A stretch of DNA of 64,000 nt, taken from positions 1 through 64,000 of IMG/VR virus record IMGVR_UViG_3300020583_000139; one strand, written 5' to 3'. Shown here piece by piece: positions 35,395 to 43,457 of this stretch. A program made the position numbers and the translations under genes. Each line of letters starts with the position of its first letter. Position 1 is the first letter of the stretch. The notes under the pieces are model-generated. The model was not told where the DNA came from. It was given only the letters and a program-made list of their open reading frames with translations, and ran no database searches. This DNA comes from a virus.

Positions 35395-36128
35395 TATTTT
35401 CCTGCCGGCAAACTATTAAGATTGTTGATGTTCACGCTCGACCAGTCACCTGGGCCTACGGTAGTAGATGGCACTGCCGGTGCGGTCGAGCCTGTCACAT
35501 TGTTCTGTGAATTCTCCGTTGGTGTAGGAGGTTGAGGATTCACCGTCCCTAGATTCGTGCTGTTGGTGTCCTGTGGTCGCGCGCTATCTGGCGTCGTGAC
35601 GATATTTGCGATGAAAATTTGCCCGAACTCGACACGCATGCGTAAACCTTGGATGGTCTTTACGCTTTCACGAGGAGACAGCGAAAGAACGACCATATTC
35701 GAATACGTTCTCAGTCGCGTCGTAATCGAGAAAGGAATCCGCGAGAACTGCAAGGCGAGCATCGTTTGATAGGCCGAAACGCTTTTCGATGGCGAACCTT
35801 GCCAGGTGCTCGGCTTGTAGTAGGAATCCATGACATCGGACATCCCCACATCCAGGATGAGGTGAGCGGGCACGATAAAAGCATGGTCCGAAATACTGGC
35901 ACCGGTTTGGACTGGATGCTCCGTACGGCGCAATTGCTGTTCGTGCTCGATTTGTATATCAGCATCAAAAGCGTAAAGCGTCTGTGAGGTTGGCAGCGTG
36001 ACCGTAGAACCGGATGCGTTGCTATATTGGCCAGCTTTCGGCTGTCCAGGAAACGTGATGATGACTTTGGCTGGCGATGCGGCAGCCCATTGCAAAGGAC
36101 GATAGGGTGCGGTGCTCAATAGGACCAT
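35394..36128 (-). CDS. Dit-like distal tail protein
   Basis: A 244-aa protein. TLYAFDADIQIEHEQQLRRTEHPVQTGASISDHAFIVPAHLILDVGMSDV (about residues 48-100) is the N-terminal domain of Dit-like proteins of contractile phages. A long Pro/Thr-rich tail from about residue 190 is probably flexible. It follows the tape measure gene, as expected for the protein that starts baseplate assembly. Confidence 0.8.
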   Translation of the reverse strand: MVLLSTAPYRPLQWAAASPAKVIITFPGQPKAGQYSNASGSTVTLPTSQTLYAFDADIQIEHEQQLRRTEHPVQTGASISDHAFIVPAHLILDVGMSDVMDSYYKPSTWQGSPSKSVSAYQTMLALQFSRIPFSITTRLRTYSNMVVLSLSPRESVKTIQGLRMRVEFGQIFIANIVTTPDSARPQDTNSTNLGTVNPQPPTPTENSQNNVTGSTAPAVPSTTVGPGDWSSVNINNLNSLPAGK

Positions 36129-37654
36129 CCTGGGTTAGAAAATTCAGCCAAATTTCTTTGTACTCTCTGCTTATCGGCTTCGCGGATTGCGTCAATCACA
36201 GCCCACTTGATTCCTTCTTTTGAAGCCCCTTCGGGGACGTGTAGATTGAGTGTGCCGATCTGGATTCCTGCTTGAACGTGTGTAACCTTGCTGGCATAGG
36301 CCGCGTTCGCGCCAGCATCTTTGCTTCCGTAGTAATGCTCGAGTGCCGTTCGAGAATTCCCGTACTGCGCTAGGAGTTGCTTGAGATAGAGGACTCCGCC
36401 AAAGATATTTTGGGATTCGCTTCGAGGATCGACACCAAGGGATTTTGCCGTGCCGGGTTGAAGTTGAAATATCCCCGTGGCGTGAGAGCCAGGGGTAGAG
36501 GACATCAGCACTTTCCCGGATTTGTCGTATTGCTGGTAGTTGCTCTCGACTTGCGCAACCGCGAGCGCCAGATCCACGGGGACACCCAACTGTTTGGCCA
36601 CTTTTGAAATGTAAGAAATAACATCCGTGTTCTCTATAGATTTAGCTAAATCCGAACCGCCCAATCCCATCGCTGCGGGGAGACCGAGTTCTCCTGAGAT
36701 TTTCTTCCTCGCTTGATTTCCCAAGATAGTCCCGGCCGCACTCAATTCTGTTTTCGCGCCCTTGAAGTCTCCACTCGCCACATCGGAAGCGGCTATCAGT
36801 AAATGGCTGAGAACTATTTCAGCCTGAGTCAAGGCGAGCACGAGATTCTTTACGGCCGTGATTGTGTACTGAATGGCCTTGGCGATCTTATCGAAACTCA
36901 ATGCCGTTCCTGAGAGCGACTTATCCCCAGACAAGAGGCCAATCAAATTGGTAAAGACGACCGCGAATTGCTTCGTGAGTTCCCATGTTGCCGCCATCAC
37001 GTCCTTGACATCGATGAGAATGGGCTTGAGATTCGTCGCAATCCATTCCGCAATGGCTGGCATGTTGGCGATAAACCATTCGTTGAACTTGCGCATTCGC
37101 GCGAGCACGTCGTCGATGTTCGTCCCGAAGGCGCGCGCGAGGTCTTGCACGACATTCATCGTGAGGTATTCGAGTTCGACGCCAAAGCGCGTCCATTCGA
37201 ACCGTACATCCCGAATCTTGAGCATCTGATTCTCGAAGTCAGGTCCGAGTTCTTCGGTAAGGGCACGCTGATCTTTGACGAGTTGATTGAAGCGTCGAGC
37301 GAGTTCTGGGTCCCACATGATGTTCTCAAGGGGCTGACCGAGGGCATCAATCGCAATCTTCAATTCGCGGGCCACTGGCAAAGACGTGTACATATGCAGC
37401 GCGAGCAGGCGGTATTCCTGATCGGCCATCGCCGTCTTATCCGCGATCCCAATGGCAGCCGCACCAATGGCGGCGAAGGCTCCTACGGCGCCAGCTTGGA
37501 ATTCCAGAACCTTCTTTCCCATCCGGAAAAATTCGTTGTCAACCAGCGAGGAGGTATTGCGTAGCGCAGCGGCGAAGCGAGCGTAGGAGACCGTATCGTC
37601 GAGAAAAGACAACTTCACGAGATATTCAGAAAGTACGTTGGTCCCCGAGCCCAT
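36116..37654 (-). CDS. Tape measure protein with lytic transglycosylase domain
   Basis: A 512-aa protein. The first 300 residues are helical, with the usual tape-measure features. Residues about 340-440 form an SLT-type transglycosylase: ISKVAKQLGVPVDLALAVAQVESNYQQ (catalytic Glu about 370), then GSHATGIFQLQPGTAKSLG, DPRSESQNIFGGVLYLKQLL and YGNSRTALEHYYG. The enzyme would open peptidoglycan during DNA injection. At about 0.15 nm per residue the tail would be near 75 nm, short for a myovirus; the rule is known, the value is my estimate. It follows the frameshifted chaperone gene directly. Confidence 0.88.
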   Translation of the reverse strand: MGSGTNVLSEYLVKLSFLDDTVSYARFAAALRNTSSLVDNEFFRMGKKVLEFQAGAVGAFAAIGAAAIGIADKTAMADQEYRLLALHMYTSLPVARELKIAIDALGQPLENIMWDPELARRFNQLVKDQRALTEELGPDFENQMLKIRDVRFEWTRFGVELEYLTMNVVQDLARAFGTNIDDVLARMRKFNEWFIANMPAIAEWIATNLKPILIDVKDVMAATWELTKQFAVVFTNLIGLLSGDKSLSGTALSFDKIAKAIQYTITAVKNLVLALTQAEIVLSHLLIAASDVASGDFKGAKTELSAAGTILGNQARKKISGELGLPAAMGLGGSDLAKSIENTDVISYISKVAKQLGVPVDLALAVAQVESNYQQYDKSGKVLMSSTPGSHATGIFQLQPGTAKSLGVDPRSESQNIFGGVLYLKQLLAQYGNSRTALEHYYGSKDAGANAAYASKVTHVQAGIQIGTLNLHVPEGASKEGIKWAVIDAIREADKQRVQRNLAEFSNPGWSY

Positions 37655-38316
37655 CTACACTTTCTCCTGACTCTCGCGATACAAACGCGCGTTCTCTTCT
37701 TTCCAGTCCAGCAAGAAATTTACTTCGCAGAGGTCATTAAAATCGTAGGTGCCGTCCTCCATCTCGCACTGTCTCCACATTCCTGCAAGCACCGGACGCC
37801 ATAGAAACGAATCAAGCCAAGCGGGGAATGCTATTCCTTCAAAAGTAGAGGCCGTTTCCCCGCCAGCGCGTTCAAGCCTCCCTCGGCGAAAAAATCCGAG
37901 AAGTTGAACACCATTGCTTCCACTTCGAGTTTCATCACGAGTTGCATGTCGTCTCGGATTTCTGGAACCCACTCGCTGCCATTTGTCAGAGGCACCGGAA
38001 GTTCTGTGCCTTCGTGCTCTTTCATCAGCGCACAGATCGCGAGACATTTGTTCTGCACGAAATTGTGCATGTCGTATTCGAGCCCGCGGAGGAAAGCGGC
38101 GAAGACAATTGCGCGTACTGTGTCTTCGCCGTTAGGTTCAGCCGCAGAAGAAGAGGGGGCTGAGGCAGAACCGGCAGGAGGCGCTTCGGAGAAGTTTTGC
38201 CCCTTGAGTCCTGCACCAATCATCTGCATTAAAATGTATGACCCGACATTGGGGGCGAAGCGGCGGATCTGGTAACGCTGACCGCCAATCTCGACGATTT
38301 TAGTTTTCTCGTTCAT
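37655..38316 (-). CDS. Tail assembly chaperone, long -1 frameshift product (gpGT-like)
   Basis: Translation starts at the ATG at 38316, reads 143 codons to the slippery site and, after a -1 slip, continues 77 codons to 37655, giving about 220 aa. The extension reads RRGRLERAGGE..TFEGIAFPAWLDSFLWRPVLAGMWRQCEMEDG and has no own start with a ribosome binding site. Such a T domain binds the tape measure protein in lambda gpGT-type systems, and this gene indeed precedes the tape measure gene. The ribosomal slip is inferred from the sequence. Confidence 0.75.
37831..38316 (-). CDS. Tail assembly chaperone, short form (gpG-like)
   Basis: A 161-aa protein beginning NEKTKIVEIGGQRYQIRRFAPNVGSYILMQM, the common start of chaperones of contractile phages, with an Ala/Ser-rich loop near residues 45-60. 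It is the product when no frameshift occurs, ending RPLLLKE. It coats the tape measure protein during tail assembly together with the long form. Confidence 0.85.
   Translation of the reverse strand: MNEKTKIVEIGGQRYQIRRFAPNVGSYILMQMIGAGLKGQNFSEAPPAGSASAPSSSAAEPNGEDTVRAIVFAAFLRGLEYDMHNFVQNKCLAICALMKEHEGTELPVPLTNGSEWVPEIRDDMQLVMKLEVEAMVFNFSDFFAEGGLNALAGKRPLLLKE
37888..37894 (-). other. Slippery heptamer T TTT TTC for -1 frameshifting
   Basis: On the minus strand the zero-frame codons are GAT TTT TTC, so the last T plus TTT TTC form an X-XXY-YYZ heptamer. A -1 slip joins the 161-aa chaperone frame to the downstream open frame. Confidence 0.75.
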
Positions 38317-38374
38317 GGATTCCCTGCCTCGATTAGCACCACATACTCTGTTATTATTGACATAGGAGAACTCC

Positions 38375-39037
38375 GTGACGAAACTTGTCGATTTGACTAA
38401 AAAAACGTTCGGCTATCTTCGCGTACTTCGCAGAGCACGCAATCGCCATGGTCGAGTACGTTGGCACTGTCGCTGTAAATGCGGGAAACATACAGCGGTC
38501 GCCAGCAGTAATCTTATATCGCGGGGAGTTGTTAGTTGTGGTTGCAAGCAACATGAATACACGAGGAAGGATTATTTCTTTGATTCCCTGAAAAGACCTC
38601 TTCCCGGTGGAGATAAATGCCTTGAGTGGCCATATGCCAAGATGAGTGGCTATGGATACTTTACGACAAATAAAAGGAATTTTTCCTGTCATCGCGAGGC
38701 ATGGAAATATTTTAATGGTCGTATCCCAAAAGGAAAATGCGTTCTTCACCACTGCGACAATCCGCCATGTTATCGTAGGAATCATTTGTTCCTTGGAAAT
38801 AACAAAATCAATGCCTTGGATCGCCATCGCAAAGGAAGGGGAAAGATGATGTTTAGCAAAACATACCATCCGCTTCGCAGACTGAGCGATAACGACGTAG
38901 CTAAAATCCGTAAATCCTACGAAAGAGGAGAACTTCAACGAGAGATTGCCGACCGTTTTGCGGTCTGTCGTTCTTACGTCAGTATGATAGTTAATGGTCA
39001 TAAAAGATCAAATGTTAACTATTTGGGCCGCCATTAA
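38375..39037 (+). CDS. HNH endonuclease with zinc ribbon and HTH
   Basis: A 220-aa protein with a GTG start after AGGAG. Residues about 5-60 (GYLRVLRRARNRHGRVRWHCRCKCG...SCGCKQHE) form a zinc ribbon. CVLHHCDNPPCYRRNHLFLGNNKINALDRHRKGR (about 120-153) is the HNH/Mob-type nuclease core. LSDNDVAKIRKSYERGELQREIADRFAVCRSYVSMIVNG is a helix-turn-helix. It is on the plus strand between tail tube and chaperone, opposite to the operon, and its end overlaps the tail-tube end by 30 bases. It is a free-standing mobile endonuclease. Confidence 0.92.
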   Translation: MTKLVDLTKKTFGYLRVLRRARNRHGRVRWHCRCKCGKHTAVASSNLISRGVVSCGCKQHEYTRKDYFFDSLKRPLPGGDKCLEWPYAKMSGYGYFTTNKRNFSCHREAWKYFNGRIPKGKCVLHHCDNPPCYRRNHLFLGNNKINALDRHRKGRGKMMFSKTYHPLRRLSDNDVAKIRKSYERGELQREIADRFAVCRSYVSMIVNGHKRSNVNYLGRH

Positions 39038-39469
39038 AGTCCAGGTAATATTCTGGCCCTTGGCTGCGTAGGGCTTGTCGGGAGTTTTCTGGAAAGAAAC
39101 GCCAGACAAAGTGTGATAGGAGCCATCGAGGACCGTGCGGAATGTAAGGCTGGTCGACGACCAATTGCTGACATCACCAGAATCCGCAGCCGTGATGAGC
39201 TGATTGTAGAGATCGAGAAGCGCATGGTGGAGTTCCGATGTTTGTTGAACTTCAATCGTGGCTTCGCCGCTGGCTCCAGCTACGTAGGACGGCATGACGA
39301 CGCCATCGGCGGCCGTTTCGAATTCCGTGCGTTGCGTGAGCATACGAATGCTGATTTGACCAGTGCCAATGTTTCCGCCGACAATCTGGAAAGGTTGACC
39401 TAGCAGGGGATTGTTGAGGACTCCACTGAGGTCTTTGAAGCTATAAGTCGTTTGAACGGGGCCAGCCAT
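39008..39469 (-). CDS. Tail tube protein, DUF3277 family
   Basis: A 153-aa protein starting MAGPVQTTYSFKDLSGVLNNPLLG, then GQISIRMLTQRTEFETAADGVVM and YNQLITAADSGDVSNWSSTSLTFRTV. This is the DUF3277 family of tail tube proteins that pair with DUF3383 sheaths. It forms the inner tube for DNA passage. The plus-strand HNH gene ends within its last 30 bases. Confidence 0.85.
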   Translation of the reverse strand: MAGPVQTTYSFKDLSGVLNNPLLGQPFQIVGGNIGTGQISIRMLTQRTEFETAADGVVMPSYVAGASGEATIEVQQTSELHHALLDLYNQLITAADSGDVSNWSSTSLTFRTVLDGSYHTLSGVSFQKTPDKPYAAKGQNITWTLMAAQIVNI

Positions 39470-39470
39470 T

Positions 39471-39686
39471 TTAAGTTCCTCCTACGTTGCCACTTCGAAT
39501 TTCTTCCAGAGTTGCGCCGCATTGAATACAGCGTTCCACGAATCCCGCAGGTACTTCCTTTTCGTATCCGCCTTCATCTTTGACTGTTGCCGGATATTCT
39601 TGAATCGCGATTTGATGGCCACGACCCAAGCAGACGTAGGCGTTGACCATTTTCATTGACGCGATATTCGGTAACTTATCTTCCAC
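39471..39686 (-). CDS. Small zinc-ribbon-like protein between sheath and tube
   Basis: A 71-aa protein. VNAYVCLGRGHQIAIQEYP followed by GFVERCIQCGATLEEI gives C...H and CxxC, a possible metal site. It is conserved in place between sheath and tube genes in some phages, as far as I remember, but no function is known. Confidence 0.55.
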   Translation of the reverse strand: MEDKLPNIASMKMVNAYVCLGRGHQIAIQEYPATVKDEGGYEKEVPAGFVERCIQCGATLEEIRSGNVGGT

Positions 39687-39695
39687 AGTCTCTCC

Positions 39696-41087
39696 CTACA
39701 GTTGCACGCTGACCTGGACTACGACGCTATGCACGGCACCAGCTTCCTTGATCGTGCAATAGATCGGCATGGCTTGCCGCGCTTGGCGAGCAGCGGGACT
39801 CTGGCTGGCGTAGGGAGGCGCTTGGTTCAAGTAGCCCAATGGCAACGGCGCCCCTGTTGCGAGACCAAGGACAGGCGCTCCATTCCAGATGCCAGGCCCG
39901 ATGTAACCGATGCTTGCCAAGAAAGCGCAGGCCGAATCGACCTGGGCAATGAGTTGGTGCTCGCCGGCATCCGTTTGCGGAACCTTTGGTACGCTGACCA
40001 AAAGATTCATCAAGTTTATTTGGATCTGGGCGACAAGCATCGCGCGATACAAAATCTGGTCAAAGAATTCTCCGCTTGGCAAAACTCCGGAAGCGAAGAA
40101 TCCGATGAATGCACCGAACGTCCCGACCGTGTTGCAGTTCTGGGTTACCAGAGTGTTGTACTGCGTCTGCGTCAGTGGTTCAGGAGCAATACCCACCAGA
40201 GGTTTCAAGTTCAGCGTAAACGCGCTTCCGGCCGTCGCGGTGTTTAATCCCATGGCGAGACCGAGGATTGCAGCCGCCGCATAGATATTATTCGGGAATG
40301 TCCCGCCCTGCGTGGTGTTGTAACTGAGCAAAGCACGGTCCTTGAGAGCTTGCATTTGCAGAGCGATATTTCCAGCCGTGCCGTTCACAACTGCGGCGTC
40401 GGCGGTCGATGCAAAGTAAAAGAGTGATTGCCAGTTTGCGGTGGAATAAGCAGCCAGCGCGAGATGGTCCGTATCCGTTGCGCCGATGCACATGAATCCG
40501 TACCACTGCTGGTTTGCTTGCTGACAGGCTTGAACGGCCTGGAGGAGTGTTTCCCCTACAGCGGTGATATCTACCGTGAGGCCGACGCCCGCGCCACTCG
40601 TGGTCGTTGGCAGGTTGTTGGCGAGCGCATAGCCTGTGCCCTGATTTCCAATCGTTGTGCCAAGTGTCAAGACGTTTCCGCTACCGCCTACAGTCAAAAC
40701 AACCAGTTTCGCATTCGAGGAACCTACCTGGGTGGGCGTGACCGTATCGCCAACGGCGTATCCCGTGCCGGCCGCACCCGTATGCGGAATGGCTGTCTCG
40801 ATTGCCGTGAGGTCTTGACGGCCGATCCAAACAAATTGCGCAGGTTCGTTTTGCTCAAAGTAGAGTTGTGCCGCTAGGTATTCGCCTTCGACGGCGGTAA
40901 ATCCATCGGCGATCATCGCCGCGAGCGTGGCGTACTGACGCAAACGCGGATTCGCTCCATAGGACGGAATGACTGGCGAAGAACCAACAATCAATCCTTG
41001 ATTGAAGGGACGAACAGCCACCTGGCCGACAGCGGCCTGCACGTTGACTTGAATAAAATCACTGATTGGGAGCGGTCCTGGCGCCAT
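39696..41087 (-). CDS. Tail sheath protein, DUF3383 family
   Basis: 463 aa from the ATG at 41087 (APGPLPISDFIQVNVQAA), with AGGAGG 8 bases upstream. LIVGSSPVIPSYGANPRLRQYATLAAMIADGF and the late NLLVSVPKVPQTDAGEHQLIAQVDSAC with GPGIWNGAPVLGL are DUF3383 sheath features. An inserted domain around residues 105-175 (TGYAVGDTVTPTQVGSSNAKLVVL...GNQGTGYALANNLPTT) is a small beta module seen in many phage structural proteins. The contracting sheath drives the tube through the envelope. Confidence 0.9.
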   Translation of the reverse strand: MAPGPLPISDFIQVNVQAAVGQVAVRPFNQGLIVGSSPVIPSYGANPRLRQYATLAAMIADGFTAVEGEYLAAQLYFEQNEPAQFVWIGRQDLTAIETAIPHTGAAGTGYAVGDTVTPTQVGSSNAKLVVLTVGGSGNVLTLGTTIGNQGTGYALANNLPTTTSGAGVGLTVDITAVGETLLQAVQACQQANQQWYGFMCIGATDTDHLALAAYSTANWQSLFYFASTADAAVVNGTAGNIALQMQALKDRALLSYNTTQGGTFPNNIYAAAAILGLAMGLNTATAGSAFTLNLKPLVGIAPEPLTQTQYNTLVTQNCNTVGTFGAFIGFFASGVLPSGEFFDQILYRAMLVAQIQINLMNLLVSVPKVPQTDAGEHQLIAQVDSACAFLASIGYIGPGIWNGAPVLGLATGAPLPLGYLNQAPPYASQSPAARQARQAMPIYCTIKEAGAVHSVVVQVSVQL

Positions 41088-41097
41088 GGTATTCCTC

Positions 41098-41820
41098 CTA
41101 AGTTCCGAACGGCTGTTGTCCAAAAGATCCAGCGCCGTAACCTGGCGCTGCAACCTTGATATCGGCGATTAGCGTTGTTCCCGAAGTATCGGTTTCAAGG
41201 ATGACTTCCTCGCTGACCACGGTCTGACGCGCAATCGTTTCTGTGACAAATTCATACACTTCGAATTCCATATCCACGCGCTCGAACCATTGACCATTGC
41301 CATTTTCTTCGGGAACGCGAATCGGTTCAGGAAAATCGCTCACGGGAAAAAGGTTGCTCTGCGCTAGAAGATTCGTGAAGTAGTCCTGATAAAACGCGCT
41401 GCGAATAGCTCGCGCGCGGTCGTAAGAATTCGGACCATACAACGTGAAGTGTACGGCCCAGGCGTTCGTGTAATTCCACTGTTCGGTGAGCGCGGGATTC
41501 CCGTTGAGGGCCCCCCCATAGGGTTCGAGTCCGAAAAGGTTGTCGCCCCATCCTTGCGGTCCCCAGTTGAAACGGTCGCGAATTCGCGTGTAGGGATCTT
41601 CTCGGGGCATGCAACGGAAAAAGCAGACGTCATCGCCCGGCCCATCGATAAAAGGTGCGCCTTGCGTTGGATACATGACTCGGACGAGCGAAGTATCTTG
41701 TGGACTCGGCACTCCCAACATCCCGCAGATAAGTGGCTGAAAAACCATGTTTATCTGCTGGAGCGTGAGAGCGCTCGAAGTCAGAATGCTCGAATCCGGA
41801 TATGTGACAGACTGGCCCAA
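41098..41820 (-). CDS. Neck/tail terminator-like protein (LIC_12616-like)
   Basis: A 240-aa protein with a TTG start and a strong AAAGGAG. Features are TSSALTLQQINMVFQPLICGMLG, VRVMYPTQGAPFI, DDVCFFRCMPREDPYTRIRDR and YTNAWAVHFTLYGPNSYDRARAIRSAFYQDYF. The pattern matches neck-terminator proteins encoded just before sheath genes. It probably caps the tail and joins it to the head. Confidence 0.75.
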   Translation of the reverse strand: MGQSVTYPDSSILTSSALTLQQINMVFQPLICGMLGVPSPQDTSLVRVMYPTQGAPFIDGPGDDVCFFRCMPREDPYTRIRDRFNWGPQGWGDNLFGLEPYGGALNGNPALTEQWNYTNAWAVHFTLYGPNSYDRARAIRSAFYQDYFTNLLAQSNLFPVSDFPEPIRVPEENGNGQWFERVDMEFEVYEFVTETIARQTVVSEEVILETDTSGTTLIADIKVAAPGYGAGSFGQQPFGT

Positions 41821-41830
41821 AATCGCTCCT

Positions 41831-42082
41831 TTACGAATGCGGCATGATACGAATATTCAGGGAATTGCAAACACCGCCATCTCCAACCGATTGGCTCCCA
41901 AAAGCGTTGACTTCGACATTCGGGAAGTAGCCTTGCGCATCCAGAACGTCCGAAATGAGTTCGGCTGCTTTTTGCCGAAGAGTTTCTTCCGGTTCTGCGC
42001 ATTCCGAAGCCTTTTCAAACTGTTCCGCAACTGCGGCCTTGACTTCTTCAATCTTTCCTTTTGCTGCAACGCTCCAAGACAT
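41831..42082 (-). CDS. Small phage protein between neck genes
   Basis: An 83-aa protein with GAGGAAA upstream. It has an acidic helical first half (KIEEVKAAVAEQFEKAS) and a beta end (NAFGSQSVGDGG...LNIRIMPHS). It is conserved in style among phages with a terminator-like gene beside it. Its function is unknown. Confidence 0.6.
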   Translation of the reverse strand: MSWSVAAKGKIEEVKAAVAEQFEKASECAEPEETLRQKAAELISDVLDAQGYFPNVEVNAFGSQSVGDGGVCNSLNIRIMPHS

Positions 42083-42093
42083 TTGCTTTCCTC

Positions 42094-42459
42094 CTAATCA
42101 GACTTCATGCGTACCGCAAGCGCTTTCCAGAACCCGTAATCTTGCTGCTGGGCCACATGCAGCACGCGGTAATTGAGACCCTGCCAAACCAAGATATCGC
42201 TTGACTGCCCCACGCCAGCAATCGCGTTCGTCCCGTAAATCGGCTGCGAAGACCAAAATGCTTTTACTTCTTTCACGCGGTCCCCTTCGGCAAGCATCGA
42301 AATATCCCGGTCAGTCGCTGGCTGAACCGGGCCATACGAGGAAAGCGTCGTAGTCGAGGACTGCCAAACTCCATACTGAAACCCCGTTCCCGTAGACCGT
42401 AAAATCGTAAAAACTTGCGCGAGATCGGCGTCAGAAACTATGTCGCTGACATCGATCAT
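42094..42459 (-). CDS. Head-tail connector / head closure protein (putative)
   Basis: A 121-aa protein, mainly beta, with MIDVSDIVSDADLAQVFTILRSTG at the start, DRDISMLAEGDRVKEVKAFWSSQPIY in the middle and LVWQGLNYRVLHVAQQQDYG near the end. This is the composition and position of head-closure (gp16/FII-like) proteins. It overlaps the exported-HNH gene by 4 bases. The assignment rests on position and style. Confidence 0.6.
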   Translation of the reverse strand: MIDVSDIVSDADLAQVFTILRSTGTGFQYGVWQSSTTTLSSYGPVQPATDRDISMLAEGDRVKEVKAFWSSQPIYGTNAIAGVGQSSDILVWQGLNYRVLHVAQQQDYGFWKALAVRMKSD

Positions 42460-42971
42460 TTCTGCTTTTCCATTTCGAGGTACGCGCTATACCAATCTAC
42501 AGAAATTTTCTGTTGCGCTTCTTGGAGTTCCATGTTGCCGCTACACACCTGTTTGTGCAGCCAGTTTTCCAGTTTGTCTTTCTGATAGGCTCCCGGCTGG
42601 TCTGGCGTGAGATACGGTTGCGCCCAGAGGTTGGTAGGGTCATCGGCTCCTCCGAGTTCACGCGAGATCAGATGGTCAATCTCACAATTCTTGGTGATCT
42701 TTTTTCCTTTAGCTCCCTTATGCGAAACCGGTGCACAGGTGCCCGTCTTAGGACCTGTACCGTATGCTGCGTAGACCTGCGCTTTCATCTTTTCCGTGAC
42801 GGCGCGTTCGTCTTTTCCCCATTTCGTTGAACAAGAAATTTTCTTGGTGACTGCGGGATTTGTTTTTCCTGGTGTCACTATCGGGTCTGGTAGCAGCACG
42901 GACCCATGATGTCGATAATGTGCTTGCTGTGGGGCGAGAGACAGTAAAAGTATGAGCAAGGTCGGCGTCAT
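42456..42971 (-). CDS. HNH nuclease with signal peptide
   Basis: A 171-aa protein. The first 18 residues (MTPTLLILLLSLAPQQAH) look like a signal peptide. CEIDHLISRELGGADDPTNLWAQPY (about residues 114-138) is a clear HNH core with the DH pair and an NLW. Cysteines (SCSTKW, GTCAP, NCEID, QVCSG) could form disulfides after export. It sits between two connector genes with 1- to 4-base overlaps, so it is cotranslated with structural proteins. It may be exported to the periplasm to cut incoming DNA, or act in DNA entry; both are inference. Confidence 0.75.
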   Translation of the reverse strand: MTPTLLILLLSLAPQQAHYRHHGSVLLPDPIVTPGKTNPAVTKKISCSTKWGKDERAVTEKMKAQVYAAYGTGPKTGTCAPVSHKGAKGKKITKNCEIDHLISRELGGADDPTNLWAQPYLTPDQPGAYQKDKLENWLHKQVCSGNMELQEAQQKISVDWYSAYLEMEKQK

Positions 42972-43456
42972 TAAATATCTCTTACCACGAAAGTTATAGA
43001 GCGTCTGAGAGCCGAAGTGTCAATCAAGGGCCGACTGGAACCCTTGCGTCGAATCGTCTCCGGACTGTTAGGAGCCCAATTATTTCTAGCGTCTGTGAAC
43101 CAAGCCTTTGCCGCGTTACTACCTGCGGTGCCAGCGCGACGCATGAATTGTTTCGCCTGTTGCGGCTCGCCATCGAATTGCGCTTTGACAGCCTGCTTGA
43201 GTTCTGCGGCTATGGCCTGTTTGTTGCCGTCCGCTTCGATGGCTGGCTCGATCACCGGACGCGCGGGAATATTTCGCATCGGCGAGCCGTGTGTGTGAAT
43301 GTACAAAAGCGAAGAGTTATTAATTTTATCCTTTGGCCGGATGGTCTTGGCCTGCGGAATCCCCACGAGGACTTCCATCTTCATGATGGCGTCGAGGGAG
43401 TTGCGGACCTGTTGCGCTCCGGGTCCGCGTTGCGTAATTGTAACGTTTGGTCCCAT
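42971..43456 (-). CDS. Tail completion / gp10-like minor structural protein
   Basis: A 161-aa protein. SSLLYIHTHGSPMRNIPARPVIEPAI, followed by a helical part and the basic C-terminus NSPETIRRKGSSRPLIDTSALRRSITFVV, is the pattern of HK97 gp10-like/virion-morphogenesis proteins that set up the tail-head join. It touches the next gene by one base. Confidence 0.75.
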   Translation of the reverse strand: MGPNVTITQRGPGAQQVRNSLDAIMKMEVLVGIPQAKTIRPKDKINNSSLLYIHTHGSPMRNIPARPVIEPAIEADGNKQAIAAELKQAVKAQFDGEPQQAKQFMRRAGTAGSNAAKAWFTDARNNWAPNSPETIRRKGSSRPLIDTSALRRSITFVVRDI

Positions 43457-43457
43457 C

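Noticed and set aside
38354-39001. 215-aa minus-strand frame opposite the HNH gene at 38375
   Set aside because: Antisense of a well-defined HNH endonuclease; the tail operon flanks do not continue it.
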